From assembly GCF_030524025.1 (NCBI RefSeq), contig NZ_JAUNHI010000010.1, positions 1 to 64,000 of the forward strand: a DNA stretch of 64,000 nucleotides, given 5' to 3'. A program made the translations under genes and the position numbers. The notes beneath the pieces were generated by a model. The model did no database searches. It was not told where the DNA came from and was given only the letters and a program-made list of their open reading frames with translations. Each line of letters starts with the position of its first letter. Within the stretch, counting starts at the first letter, position 1. Of this stretch, positions 17,142 through 25,779 are shown piece by piece. This DNA comes from Actinomyces sp. Its GTDB lineage: Bacteria; Actinomycetota; Actinomycetes; Actinomycetales; Actinomycetaceae.

Positions 17142-18185
17142 ATGACCCTGCTTTGCCCGCCCAAGGCCCGTCCCGGTGACCGCGTCGCCGTGCTGTCCAC
17201 GTCGCTGGCGGCGCCCGGTTTCGCCCCGGCGGTCCACGACCAGGCCATGGTGCGGCTCGCCGACCTGACCGGGCTGGTCCCCGTCGAGTACCCCACGACG
17301 AGGAAGCTCGGCGCCTCGGCGCAGGAGCGCGCCCGCGACATCAACGCCGCCTTCGCCGACCCGAGCATCCGGGCGGTCCTGGCCACGGTCGGCGGCGAGG
17401 ACCTCATCACCGTCATCCGGCACCTCGACGCTGAGGCGGTCCGGCGCGATCCCAAGCCGTTCCTGGGCTACTCCGACAACACCAACCTCCTTCAGTGGCT
17501 GTGGTCCCTCGGCATTGCCGGCTTCTACGGCGGCTCGACCCAGGTCCACCTGGGCCCCGGTCCGCAGGTCGACCCGGTCCACCTGTCCTCCCTGAGGGCC
17601 GCGCTGCTGACCGGGCAGACCCTCGAGATCACCGAGCCGGGCGAGTCGGAGGACTTCGGCCGCGACTGGCTGGACCCGCGGGCGCTCACCGAGTTCGGCC
17701 GGCGGGAGCCCACCGGACCGTGGACGTGGGCCGGGCCCGAGCGCACGGTGACCGGCCCGACCTGGGGCGGGTGCCTCGAGGTGCTCCAATGGGTGCTCGC
17801 CGCGGGCCGGTTCCCCGCCGACCCCGAGGTCCTGGCGGGAGGCGTCCTGCTCCTGGAGACCTCCGAGGAGCTGCCCTCGGCCCGGGAGGTCGGCTGGATC
17901 CTGCGCGCGATGGGCGAGCGCGGCCTGCTCGCCGCCGTCGACGCGGTCCTCGTGGCCCGGCCGCCGGCCTCCTCCTTCGCCGACCTCGCCGACGCCGGGA
18001 CCCGGGCCCGGCGTCGTGACGAGCAGCGGGACACCGTCATCGAGGTCATCGGCTGCTACAACCCCGAGGCGGTCGTCTGCGTGGGTGTCCCCTTCGGGCA
18101 CACCCGACCCCAGTGGGTCCTGCCCCACGGCGGGATGATGACCGTCGACGGTGCCGCCCGGCGCATCACCGCCGACTACTCCTGA
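17142..18185 (+). CDS. LD-carboxypeptidase family S66 peptidase (LdcA/MccF-like)
   Basis: The 347-residue protein belongs to serine peptidase family S66. The nucleophile Ser is in FLGYSDNTNL (about residue 111), the Glu in GVLLLETSEELPS (about 236–248), and the His in VPFGHTRPQWVLP (about 310–322), which completes the Ser-Glu-His triad. N-terminal KARPGDRVAVLSTS and LATVGGEDL are family landmarks. Members cleave LD bonds in murein tetrapeptides during wall recycling, or give immunity to microcin C-like peptides by cutting acyl-sulfamoyl adenylates (MccF). Context does not decide between these. ATG 17142 was chosen over an earlier in-frame start lying inside the upstream repeat. Confidence 0.88.
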   Translation: MTLLCPPKARPGDRVAVLSTSLAAPGFAPAVHDQAMVRLADLTGLVPVEYPTTRKLGASAQERARDINAAFADPSIRAVLATVGGEDLITVIRHLDAEAVRRDPKPFLGYSDNTNLLQWLWSLGIAGFYGGSTQVHLGPGPQVDPVHLSSLRAALLTGQTLEITEPGESEDFGRDWLDPRALTEFGRREPTGPWTWAGPERTVTGPTWGGCLEVLQWVLAAGRFPADPEVLAGGVLLLETSEELPSAREVGWILRAMGERGLLAAVDAVLVARPPASSFADLADAGTRARRRDEQRDTVIEVIGCYNPEAVVCVGVPFGHTRPQWVLPHGGMMTVDGAARRITADYS

Positions 18186-18293
18186 GCGCGGGCGGGGCCT
18201 GCGCGGCCCTCCAGTGACCGAGCCCTCGCGGCCGGCCCCGAGCGCTGGGACTACCCTGGCGCCAGCACGCCGTCCTTCCAGTGAGGAGCCCTC

Positions 18294-20180
18294 ATGCCTG
18301 CCTACCGCAGCGCCACGTCCACCTCCGGCCGCAACATGGCCGGTGCCCGCGCCCTGTGGCGTGCCACCGGGGTCAAGGACTCCGACTTCGGCAAGCCGAT
18401 CATCGCCATCGCCAACTCCTTCACCCAGTTCGTCCCCGGGCACGTGGGGCTGCGCGACGTCGGGCGCCTCGTCGCCGAGCAGATCGAGGCCGCGGGCGGC
18501 ATCGCCAAGGAGTTCAACACGATCGCCGTCGACGACGGCATCGCGATGGGCCACGACGGCATGCTCTACTCCCTGCCCAGCCGCGACCTCATCGCCGACT
18601 CGGTGGAGTACATGGCCGCCGCCCACTGCGCCGACGCGCTCGTGTGCATCTCGAACTGCGACAAGATCACGCCGGGCATGCTCATGGCGGCCCTGCGCCT
18701 CAACATCCCGGCGATCTTCGTGTCGGGCGGGCCGATGGAGTCGGGCAAGATGACGGCGCCCGACGGCACCACCCGCAAGCTCGACCTCATCGACGCCATG
18801 ATGGACGCCGCCGACCCCACGGTCAGCGACGAGACCATCTCGGCCATCGAGCGCCTGGCCTGCCCCACCTGCGGGTCCTGCTCGGGAATGTTCACCGCCA
18901 ACTCCATGAACTGCCTGACCGAGGCCATGGGCCTGTCCCTGCCGATGAACGGCTCCCTGCTGGCCACCCACGCCGACCGCGGCGAGCTGTTCAAGCGCGC
19001 CGGCCACCAGATCGTGGCGATCACCAAGGCCTACTACGAGGATGAGGACGCCTCGGTCCTGCCCCGCTCGATCGCCACGAAGGCGGCCTTCGACAACGCC
19101 ATGAGCCTGGACATCGCCATGGGCGGGTCGACCAACACGGTCCTGCACCTGCTGGCAGCCGCCCAGGAGGCGGGCGTCGACTTCACGATGGCCGATATCG
19201 ACCGCCTCTCGCGCCGGGTCCCCCAGCTGTGCAAAGTGGCGCCCTCGACCACCGTCTACCACATCGAGGACGTCCACCGCGCGGGCGGCATCATGGGCAT
19301 CCTCGGCGAGCTCGACCGCGCCGGGCTGTTGGACACCTCGACGACCAACGTCCTGGGCGGCACCCTGGCCCAGGCCCTGGAGGTCTACGACATCGCCCGC
19401 CCCTGCCCCGACTCCGTGCCCGGATCCTGCCTGGCCCCCGAGGTCCGCACCGGCTACCTCGCGGCACCCGGGGGCGTGCGCACCACCGAGATGTTCTCCC
19501 AGAGCTCGCGCTGGGAGGCCCTCGACACCGACCGTGCCGCCGGCTGCATCCGCGACCTGGAGCACGCCTACAGCGCCGACGGGGGGCTGGCGGTCCTGTT
19601 CGGGAACATCGCCGAGCGCGGCTGCATCGTCAAGACCGCGGGGGTGGACGCCTCGATCCTCACCTTCGCCGGGAGCGCCGTCGTCTTCGAGTCGCAGGAG
19701 GACGCCGTCGAGGGGATCCTGGGCGGGAAGGTCGCGGCCGGTGATGTCGTCGTCATCAGCCACGAGGGTCCCCGTGGCGGCCCGGGCATGCAGGAGATGC
19801 TGTACCCGACCACGTACATCAAGTCGATGCACCTGGGCAAGGAGTGCGCCCTGCTGACCGATGGGCGCTTCTCGGGCGGGACCTCGGGGCTGTCGATCGG
19901 CCACTGCTCGCCCGAGGCGGCCGCCGGCGGGCTCATCGGCCTGGTACGCAGCGGGGACCGCATCGAGATCGACATCCCCAACCGCTCCATCGAGCTCAAG
20001 GTCGATGAGGCCGAGCTGGAGCGGCGCCGGGCGGCCGAGGAGGCGCGCGGGGAGGACGCCTGGACCCCGCACGTCCCGCGCCACCGGCATGTCAGCGCAG
20101 CGCTGCGCGCCTACGCGATGCTTGCCACGAGCGCCGACCTGGGAGCCGTGCGCGACCACGCCCGGCTCCCCCGCTACTGA
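18294..20180 (+). CDS. ilvD: Dihydroxy-acid dehydratase
   Basis: This 628-residue enzyme makes the 2-keto acid precursors of valine, isoleucine and leucine. The cluster-ligating cysteines lie in [11 protein letters not shown] (about 118–128) and [18 protein letters not shown] (about 193–210). The C-terminal signature [18 protein letters not shown] (about 519–536) is intact, and the length is that of the long, 4Fe-4S type. ATG 18294 has GTGAGGAG just upstream, and TACCCT near 18252 may be the -10. The stop is followed at once by three units of the 23-bp repeat. The threonine deaminase gene is about 5.6 kb downstream, beyond the importer operon. Confidence 0.97.
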   Translation: MPAYRSATSTSGRNMAGARALWRATGVKDSDFGKPIIAIANSFTQFVPGHVGLRDVGRLVAEQIEAAGGIAKEFNTIAVDDGIAMGHDGMLYSLPSRDLIADSVEYMAAAHCADALVCISNCDKITPGMLMAALRLNIPAIFVSGGPMESGKMTAPDGTTRKLDLIDAMMDAADPTVSDETISAIERLACPTCGSCSGMFTANSMNCLTEAMGLSLPMNGSLLATHADRGELFKRAGHQIVAITKAYYEDEDASVLPRSIATKAAFDNAMSLDIAMGGSTNTVLHLLAAAQEAGVDFTMADIDRLSRRVPQLCKVAPSTTVYHIEDVHRAGGIMGILGELDRAGLLDTSTTNVLGGTLAQALEVYDIARPCPDSVPGSCLAPEVRTGYLAAPGGVRTTEMFSQSSRWEALDTDRAAGCIRDLEHAYSADGGLAVLFGNIAERGCIVKTAGVDASILTFAGSAVVFESQEDAVEGILGGKVAAGDVVVISHEGPRGGPGMQEMLYPTTYIKSMHLGKECALLTDGRFSGGTSGLSIGHCSPEAAAGGLIGLVRSGDRIEIDIPNRSIELKVDEAELERRRAAEEARGEDAWTPHVPRHRHVSAALRAYAMLATSADLGAVRDHARLPRY

Positions 20181-20249
20181 CCCCGAGATCGGGACATATC
20201 ACCCTCGAGATCGGGACGTATGACCCCTCGAGATCGGGGCATATGGCAC
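20181..20249 (+). repeat. Three units of the 23-bp dispersed repeat
   Basis: GAGATCGGGACATATC, GAGATCGGGACGTATG and GAGATCGGGGCATATG begin at 20185, 20207 and 20230, spaced 22 and 23 bp apart, with CCCTC between units. The array begins on the base after the ilvD stop codon. Confidence 0.9.
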
Positions 20250-20314
20250 GCCCCGGCCGATGAAGGCGGCCGGAGCGCCTCCGGGCGGTCGGCCGACCCG
20301 CGGGCCACCCGGTT

Positions 20315-20329
20315 TGAGAATGGGTCTCA
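20315..20329 (+). promoter_or_regulatory. Zur/Fur-like palindrome before the importer operon
   Basis: TGAGAATGGGTCTCA has 5-bp inverted arms and lies 20 bp before ATG 20350, in a locally AT-rich spot (ATGATTGTTTAG follows). It resembles the TGAnAAnnnnTTnTCA style of actinobacterial zinc or iron repressor sites. This suggests metal control of the downstream importer. Confidence 0.45.
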
Positions 20330-20349
20330 TGATTGTTTAGGGTGGCGGC

Positions 20350-21333
20350 ATGACCGTCGTTCTGGAGGACCTGTGCGTGAGCATCGCCGGACACCGCCTG
20401 GTCGACGGCGTCTGCCTGGCGCTCGCCCCGGGCGAGCGCACCGCACTGGTCGGCGCCTCGGGGGCGGGCAAGTCCCTGACCTGCGCCGCCCTGGCCGGAA
20501 CCCTGCCCCTCGGAGCCGCCGTCACGGGCCGGCTGACCGTACGCAGCGCTGACCGTCCCACCCCGCCGGGGGACGACGACGGCGTCAACCTCCTGGCCAT
20601 GCCCGCCGCCCGTCGCCCCGCGGCGGGTCGCATCGCCCTCGTCCAGCAGGACCCCTCCACCTCGCTCCACCCTCTGGAAACCGTGGGTGCACAGGTCGCC
20701 GCCGCCGCCCGGGCCGCGGGGGCCTCCCGCTGGCGGGCGCGCTCGCGGGCCGTCGAGCTGCTCGGACGCGTGGGCCTGGAGACGGACCTGGCCGAGCGGG
20801 TGCCCGCGCGGCTGTCCGGCGGTCAGCGCCAGCGCGCGGCGGTGGCCCTGGCCCTGGCCTGCGAGCCCCGCCTCATCCTGGCCGACGAGCCCACCACGGC
20901 GCTCGACGTCGTGGCCCGCGCCGAGCTGCTGGCGGTGCTTGTCGAGGTCACCGGCCCGCGGGCCGAAGGCACCGACGGCGAGGATCCCGCCGCGCCCGCC
21001 GCCCCCGCGCTGCTGCTGGTCACCCACGACCTTCCGGCGGCCGGAGCGTGCGAGCGCCTCATCGTCCTGGACGAGGGCAGGGTCGTTGAGTCCGGTGACG
21101 CACGCAGCGTGCTGACCCGTCCGCGGCACGCGGTGACCCGCGCCATGTGCGAGGCCGCGCGGGAGGAGAGCCTGGCCGGGGCCGTGGCCGCGATCGAGAG
21201 CCGTGCCGCGCTCGATGACTGCGCGCTGTGCGAGATCACCCAGGACGGACCCGGTGACAAGCAGCGCCGGGGCGCGCGGGTTCCGGTCGGCGCAGGGGCG
21301 GCGCCGTCGGACTCAGGGACCTCAGGTGAGTGA
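20350..21333 (+). CDS. Opp/Dpp-type ABC importer ATPase (DppD-like)
   Basis: The 327-residue ATPase has Walker A GASGAGKSL (about 38–46), the Q-loop LVQQDPSTSLHP, signature LSGGQRQRAAVALAL (about 156–170), Walker B LILADEPTTALD (about 177–188) and the H-loop LLVTHDLPAAG. The LHPLETVGAQV segment is typical of peptide/nickel importers. The C-terminal ~60 residues hold two cysteines (DDCALCE), a mark of the Cys-rich tails in Opp-type ATPases that can bind an iron-sulfur cluster; four cysteines are usual, so this is only a resemblance. It is the first gene of a four-gene operon behind a Zur/Fur-like box and overlaps the next gene by 8 nt. Confidence 0.9.
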   Translation: MTVVLEDLCVSIAGHRLVDGVCLALAPGERTALVGASGAGKSLTCAALAGTLPLGAAVTGRLTVRSADRPTPPGDDDGVNLLAMPAARRPAAGRIALVQQDPSTSLHPLETVGAQVAAAARAAGASRWRARSRAVELLGRVGLETDLAERVPARLSGGQRQRAAVALALACEPRLILADEPTTALDVVARAELLAVLVEVTGPRAEGTDGEDPAAPAAPALLLVTHDLPAAGACERLIVLDEGRVVESGDARSVLTRPRHAVTRAMCEAAREESLAGAVAAIESRAALDDCALCEITQDGPGDKQRRGARVPVGAGAAPSDSGTSGE

Positions 21334-22147
21334 GGGCGCGCTGGAGGTCCTGGGCCTGACCCGCTCCTACCCCGATGCCGCCGGCCGGCGCACCGTCCTG
21401 CACGGGATCGACCTGATGGTCCCGCACGGGGACAGCGTCGCCCTGCTGGGGCGCTCGGGCTGCGGCAAGACGACGCTGCTCAAGGCCCTGCTGCTCATCG
21501 ACCGCCCCGGACGCTGCGACGCCGGGGCCATCCGCCTCGACGGGCGTCCCGTGCTCCGCCCGCGGCTGGGGTCGGCGGCCCTGCGTCCGTACCGACGTGC
21601 CGTCCAGTACGTCCCCCAGGACCCGGCCGCCGGCCTCGACCCCCGCCGCGACGTCCTGTCCCAGGTCACCGGTGCGCTGGCGACCCTCCGGGTGCCCGGC
21701 TCCCGAGCCGACCATGAGGCCACCGCCGTCGGGCTCCTGACCGCCCTCGACCTGCCACGGGGGTGCTGGCGCCGTCGCCCGCACGAGATCTCCGGCGGCC
21801 AGGCCCAGCGCCTGGCCATCGCCCGTGCCCTGGCTCCCGGCCCGCGCTACCTCCTGCTCGACGAGCCGGTCTCCGGCCTCGACCCCCAGCGCCGCCACCA
21901 GGTCCTCGACCTGCTCGCCGGTCTTGTCGACGACGACGGCGGTCCCTGCGTGCCCGGTTCCTCGCCCCGGCCGGGGGTCCTCATCATCTCCCATGACCTG
22001 GCGGCGGTCGCGCGGGTGTGCGACCGGGCGGTGGTCATGGAGGGCGGGCGCGTCGTCGAGGACGTCCCCACCGCCCGGCTGCTGGACTCCCCGGAGCACC
22101 CGGCGGCCCGTGCCCTGCGAGACGCGGTTCCGCGCATGCCGGATTGA
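21326..22147 (+). CDS. Opp/Dpp-type ABC importer ATPase (DppF-like)
   Basis: The 273-residue ATPase starts at GTG 21326, overlapping the previous stop (GTGAGTGA) and giving the family N-terminus LEVLGLTRSYPD. It has Walker A GRSGCGKTT, the Q-loop YVPQDPAAGLDPRRDV, signature ISGGQAQRLAIARAL, Walker B YLLLDEPVSGLD and the H-loop LIISHDLAAVARVC. Together with the first ATPase it would power one heteromeric importer. A short acidic insert (DDDGGPCVPGSSPRP) before the H-loop is unusual. A 151-bp gap then precedes the binding-protein gene. Confidence 0.92.
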   Translation: MSEGALEVLGLTRSYPDAAGRRTVLHGIDLMVPHGDSVALLGRSGCGKTTLLKALLLIDRPGRCDAGAIRLDGRPVLRPRLGSAALRPYRRAVQYVPQDPAAGLDPRRDVLSQVTGALATLRVPGSRADHEATAVGLLTALDLPRGCWRRRPHEISGGQAQRLAIARALAPGPRYLLLDEPVSGLDPQRRHQVLDLLAGLVDDDGGPCVPGSSPRPGVLIISHDLAAVARVCDRAVVMEGGRVVEDVPTARLLDSPEHPAARALRDAVPRMPD

Positions 22148-22298
22148 CACCGGACAGGCCCGGCCGACCGGCCCGCTCGACCGCCGGCGGACCGGCACCG
22201 ACACCAGGGCCGGGCTGTGACCGCACCGGGGCCCGCAGGCGCCCGCACCGAGCCGACAACCCCGACAACACGGAGACCACGAGGAGAGAAGCGAAGAC

Positions 22299-23885
22299 AT
22301 GGATGCTCCCCTGACCCCAGCGGCGGCCCTCAGCCGCCGTCACGTCCTGGCCCTGCTGGGCGTCGGCGCAGCCGCGGGCGCCGTCGCCGCCTGTTCCGAC
22401 TCCACCTCGGCGGGGTCCTCGGCCACCGACGGGCGGATCCGCCTGGCGATGCTCCAGCCGCCGCGCTCGGGCCTGAGCCCCCTGTCCGACGACGCCTTCA
22501 AGCTCTCGCGGTGGTCGACGGCCGAGACCCTGGTCAACCTCGATGCCGAGGGCAACGCGGTCGAGGCCCTGGCCACCTCCTGGAAGCAGGACAACGAGAC
22601 GACGTGGCGCTTCACCCTGCGCCAGGGCGTCACCTTCCACGACGGAACCGAGCTGAAGGCCGAGCGCGTCGCCGCCTGCCTGAACTTCGCCGCCGGGTAC
22701 TCCACGCCCCCGCGCATCCTCGACGGCGTCGAGCTGACCGCCACCGCCGAGGGCGCCGACGTCCTCGTCACGACCGGTGCGGCCGACCCCCTCGTCCCGC
22801 AGCGCCTGTCCAGCCCCCAGCTGGCGATCCTGGCCGAGGGCGCCTACCCCTCCGACGGCTCGGCCGACGGCCCGGTCGACCCGGTGGGCCATGGCACCGG
22901 CCCCTTCGTCCTCAAGACCGCCAACGGCACGGCCTCGGCGACCCTGGAGCGCTACGAGGACTACTGGGGAGACAAGGCCGCCGCCACCGGCATCGACGTC
23001 ACCTACGTGCCCGACGGCACTGCCCGCGGCGCTGCGCTGCGCACCGGTGAGGCCGATCTCATCGAGGCCGTCCCGGTCTCCCAGGCCGCCACCATCGACG
23101 CCGAGCTGCTCCACGAGGTGCCGATGCCGCGCACGGCCACCCTCTACCTCAACACCTCCTCGGGGCCCTTCGCCGACCCGGCGGTGCGCGCGGCCGCCCG
23201 CAACGCCCTGGATCCCACGGCGCTCGTCGAGACCATGTACGAGGGGTACGCCGACGTCGCCGCCGGGCTCCTGGGCCCGGCCCTGCCCTGGGCGGCCGGG
23301 GAGCGTGCCTGGGGCGAGCAGATCCTGGCGGGATCCGACGGCGCGGCCGCCTCCGGCAAGGTTGCCGGTGCGGTGGCCTCCGGCAGTGTCCCGCCGGGCA
23401 CGACCATCACGCTGGGGACCTACACCGACCGGCCCGAGCTGGCGGAGATGGCCGTGGTCATCGTCCAGCAGCTCGAGGCGGCCGGCCTGACGGTCCAGAC
23501 CGACGTGCGCGAGTACAGCCTCATCGAGGCCGACGCCCTGGCGGGCGCCTTCGACGCCTTCCTGCTGTCGCGCGCCACCGTCCTGGACTCCGGGGACCCC
23601 GTGGCCTACATGGTCTCGGACTTCTCCTCCTCCGGCTCCTTCTCCCTGTGCTTCCTGGCCGACCCGGCCGTGGACGCCGCGCTCGCGACCGCCGGCGGGC
23701 TGGAGCCCGGCCCCGAGCGCCAGGCGGCGATCATGTCGGCCGAGGCGCTCATCCTGGCCACCGGCGCCGCCGTCCCGCTGCTGCACGAGCGCGTCCTGCA
23801 GGGCGAGGTGGCGGGCCTGAGCGGGGCCGAGCGCGACCCCCGCGAGCGCGCGCTCATCACCGCGGCCACGGCGGTCGAGGCCTGA
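22299..23885 (+). CDS. Solute-binding lipoprotein, family 5 (peptide/nickel/metallophore type)
   Basis: The 528-residue protein has a twin-arginine-style lipoprotein signal: SRRHVLALLGVG followed by a hydrophobic run and the lipobox AVAACS (Cys about 30). The mature part is a full SBP_bac_5 domain (ETLVNLDAEGNAVEALATSW, FTLRQGVTFHDGTELKAERV, GTGPFVLKT, YLNTSSGPFADPAVRAAARNALD; each within the domain order). It would capture the substrate outside the cell and deliver it to the fused permease. The family carries peptides, nickel complexes and opine metallophores. The metal-repressor-like box upstream points to a metal chelate, by inference. GAGGAGAG precedes the ATG. Confidence 0.92.
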   Translation: MDAPLTPAAALSRRHVLALLGVGAAAGAVAACSDSTSAGSSATDGRIRLAMLQPPRSGLSPLSDDAFKLSRWSTAETLVNLDAEGNAVEALATSWKQDNETTWRFTLRQGVTFHDGTELKAERVAACLNFAAGYSTPPRILDGVELTATAEGADVLVTTGAADPLVPQRLSSPQLAILAEGAYPSDGSADGPVDPVGHGTGPFVLKTANGTASATLERYEDYWGDKAAATGIDVTYVPDGTARGAALRTGEADLIEAVPVSQAATIDAELLHEVPMPRTATLYLNTSSGPFADPAVRAAARNALDPTALVETMYEGYADVAAGLLGPALPWAAGERAWGEQILAGSDGAAASGKVAGAVASGSVPPGTTITLGTYTDRPELAEMAVVIVQQLEAAGLTVQTDVREYSLIEADALAGAFDAFLLSRATVLDSGDPVAYMVSDFSSSGSFSLCFLADPAVDAALATAGGLEPGPERQAAIMSAEALILATGAAVPLLHERVLQGEVAGLSGAERDPRERALITAATAVEA

Positions 23886-23901
23886 GGCGGCGAGGGCCGC
23901 G

Positions 23902-25725
23902 ATGACGACGACGGCAGGGACGACGGCGATGACGGGTACAGCGGCGACGGGCTCGGACCAGGGGCCTGCGGACGGGACGGGCCGGCGGGGCCCGTGGGCC
24001 CTCCCGTGGTGGCGCCCGGGCGTCGACGGTGCCATCACCGCCGTCTCGCGTGCCGCCGCGGTCGCCGGCCTGGTCGTGGTGGTCGGGCTCCTGCCGTGGC
24101 TGTCGGGCAGTGACCCGGCTCTGACGATCCTGCGGGCCACCTCGGCCGAGCGGGAGGCGACCCCCGAGGTGCTCGCCGCCATCCGCGAGCGCCTGGGCCT
24201 GGGCTCCGGGCCGGTGGGCTCCCTCAGGCACTGGGTCGAGGGCCTGATGTCAGGGGACCTCGGCACCTCCTGGATCTCCGGTGAGCCGGTGGGTGGGGGA
24301 CTGGCGCAGACCCTCGGCATCTCCCTGACCCTCATGGCGGCGGCGCTGGTCGTCGCCCTGGTCACAGCGGTCCTTCTCGTCCTGCCGGTGCTGCGCGACG
24401 GGCTGCGGGGGGTCGACCGCAGGCGCGGCGGCGTGGGCGCAGCGGCCCTGACCTCCCTGCCCGAGTACCTCCTGGCGCCGGTTCTGCTGCTTGTGGCCTC
24501 GGTGCACCTCGGGTTGTTCCCGCCCTACGGGTGGGGGAGCCCGGCCCAGGTAGTCCTGCCCGCCCTGTCCCTGGGGCTGCCCGCCGGCGGCCTGCTGGGG
24601 GGCCTGGTGGCGGACTCGGTGACCTCGGTGCTGGCCGAGCGGTGGGTGGCCACATGGAGGACGGCGGGCATCGGCGGGGGCCGGTTCGTCGGTGCCGTCC
24701 TGCGCCGGTCACTCACGCCCCTGACCGGGCAGGTGGCCCTTGTCGTGGTTGGGCTGACCGGTGGGGCGGTGGCGGTGGAGAAGGTGTTCGCGATCCCCGG
24801 CCTGGGGCGCTCACTGCTGGGTTCGGCCACCGCCCAGGACGTCCCGGCCCTACAGGCGGGGGTGCTCATCCTCCTCGCGCTGGCTCTCGGTGCCGGGGTC
24901 GCGGCGGCGCTGGCCCGGCGTCTGCTGCTGGGGCCTGCGGCCGGTGCCGGGGGGATGAGCGCGGCGCCGCCCGCGGGCGGCACGGGACGCGGGGCCGGGG
25001 CGGTGGCCGTGGCCGGGGCGCTGGCGCTGGTCGTCATGATCGTGGCGGGTATCGGCCGGGACCCTTACGGCGTTGTGGCCTCGCGCCTGGAGCGGCCCTC
25101 CTGGGCGCTGCCCCTGGGGGCCGACGCCCTGGGGCGCGACGTGCTGGCCCGCGTGGCGCACGGAGCGGTCCAGACGGTTGCGTCGGCGCTGGCGGTCACG
25201 GCCGTGTGTTGTGTCGTGGGGCTGGTTGTGGGCATGGTGCCGCGCGCCTCGGTGGGCTTCGTCGAGGTCGCCAACGCGGCACCGCCAGTGCTCGCCGGCC
25301 TCCTGGTCGCCGCGGTCACCGGGCCCAGCGGGATCGGCGCGGCCGTGGCGGTGGCACTCGTGGCGTGGGCTCCGCTGGCGGCGCATGCGGCGGCCCTTGT
25401 GCAGGAGGCCCGGGAGCGGCCCGACGTCCTCCTGGCCCCGGTGCTCGGTGAGGGGCGGGTGCGGATCATGACCCGCCGGGTGCTGCCCGCGGTCGTGCCC
25501 TCCCTGGCCGGGCACGCCGCGCTGCGCCTGCCGGGGATCGCCCTGGCCCTGGCGGGGCTGGGCTTCCTCGGCCTGGGTGCGCAGGCGCCCACCCCGGAGT
25601 GGGGCCTCGTGCTGGCCGAGGCACTGCCCTACATCGAGCGCGCCCCGTGGGCGGTGACCACGCCTGCGGCGGCCCTTGTCCTGCTGTCGGTCACCGCGGT
25701 GGCCGCCTCCCGGGCCTCGCGCTGA
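23902..25725 (+). CDS. Fused DppB–DppC permease of the Opp-type importer
   Basis: This single 607-residue protein joins two BPD_transp_1 permease domains that are normally separate. The N-terminal half (about 50–330) has the DppB features, including a first helix with the LPWLSGSDPA loop, PEYLLAPVLLL and AVEKVFAIPGLGRSLLG. After a Gly/Ala-rich linker (about 335–365) the C-terminal half has DppC features: LPLGADALGRDVLARVAHG, LVGMVPR-like coupling region, and LALAGLGFLGLGAQAPTPEWG. Both halves keep the EAA-like coupling loops, so the fusion is probably functional rather than a read-through artefact. It starts 16 nt after the binding-protein stop and ends the operon. Confidence 0.9.
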   Translation: MTTTAGTTAMTGTAATGSDQGPADGTGRRGPWALPWWRPGVDGAITAVSRAAAVAGLVVVVGLLPWLSGSDPALTILRATSAEREATPEVLAAIRERLGLGSGPVGSLRHWVEGLMSGDLGTSWISGEPVGGGLAQTLGISLTLMAAALVVALVTAVLLVLPVLRDGLRGVDRRRGGVGAAALTSLPEYLLAPVLLLVASVHLGLFPPYGWGSPAQVVLPALSLGLPAGGLLGGLVADSVTSVLAERWVATWRTAGIGGGRFVGAVLRRSLTPLTGQVALVVVGLTGGAVAVEKVFAIPGLGRSLLGSATAQDVPALQAGVLILLALALGAGVAAALARRLLLGPAAGAGGMSAAPPAGGTGRGAGAVAVAGALALVVMIVAGIGRDPYGVVASRLERPSWALPLGADALGRDVLARVAHGAVQTVASALAVTAVCCVVGLVVGMVPRASVGFVEVANAAPPVLAGLLVAAVTGPSGIGAAVAVALVAWAPLAAHAAALVQEARERPDVLLAPVLGEGRVRIMTRRVLPAVVPSLAGHAALRLPGIALALAGLGFLGLGAQAPTPEWGLVLAEALPYIERAPWAVTTPAAALVLLSVTAVAASRASR

Positions 25726-25767
25726 GGTCCGGGCTGGTCCCGGCCCGACCGGGGCCACGGCGCCCGC

Positions 25768-25773
25768 TACCCT
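25768..25773 (+). promoter_or_regulatory. Leaderless -10 element of ilvA
   Basis: TACCCT ends 6 nt before GTG 25780. Of three successive GTG codons (25774, 25777, 25780) the third is at the distance seen in the other leaderless genes here. Confidence 0.6.
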
Positions 25774-25779
25774 GTGGTG

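Noticed and set aside
17043-20159. A 1038-codon minus-strand frame opposite the S66 peptidase and ilvD genes
   Set aside because: It spans two well-supported plus-strand genes and has no family motifs; high third-position GC explains long antisense frames here.
22035-24365. A 776-codon minus-strand frame across the importer operon
   Set aside because: It has the low-complexity composition of an antisense shadow and crosses four overlapping or adjacent real genes.
23902-25725. The fused permease as an artefact of a missed stop codon or frameshift
   Set aside because: Both halves are in one frame with a natural Gly/Ala-rich linker and all expected motifs; no vestigial ribosome site or start is evident at the junction.
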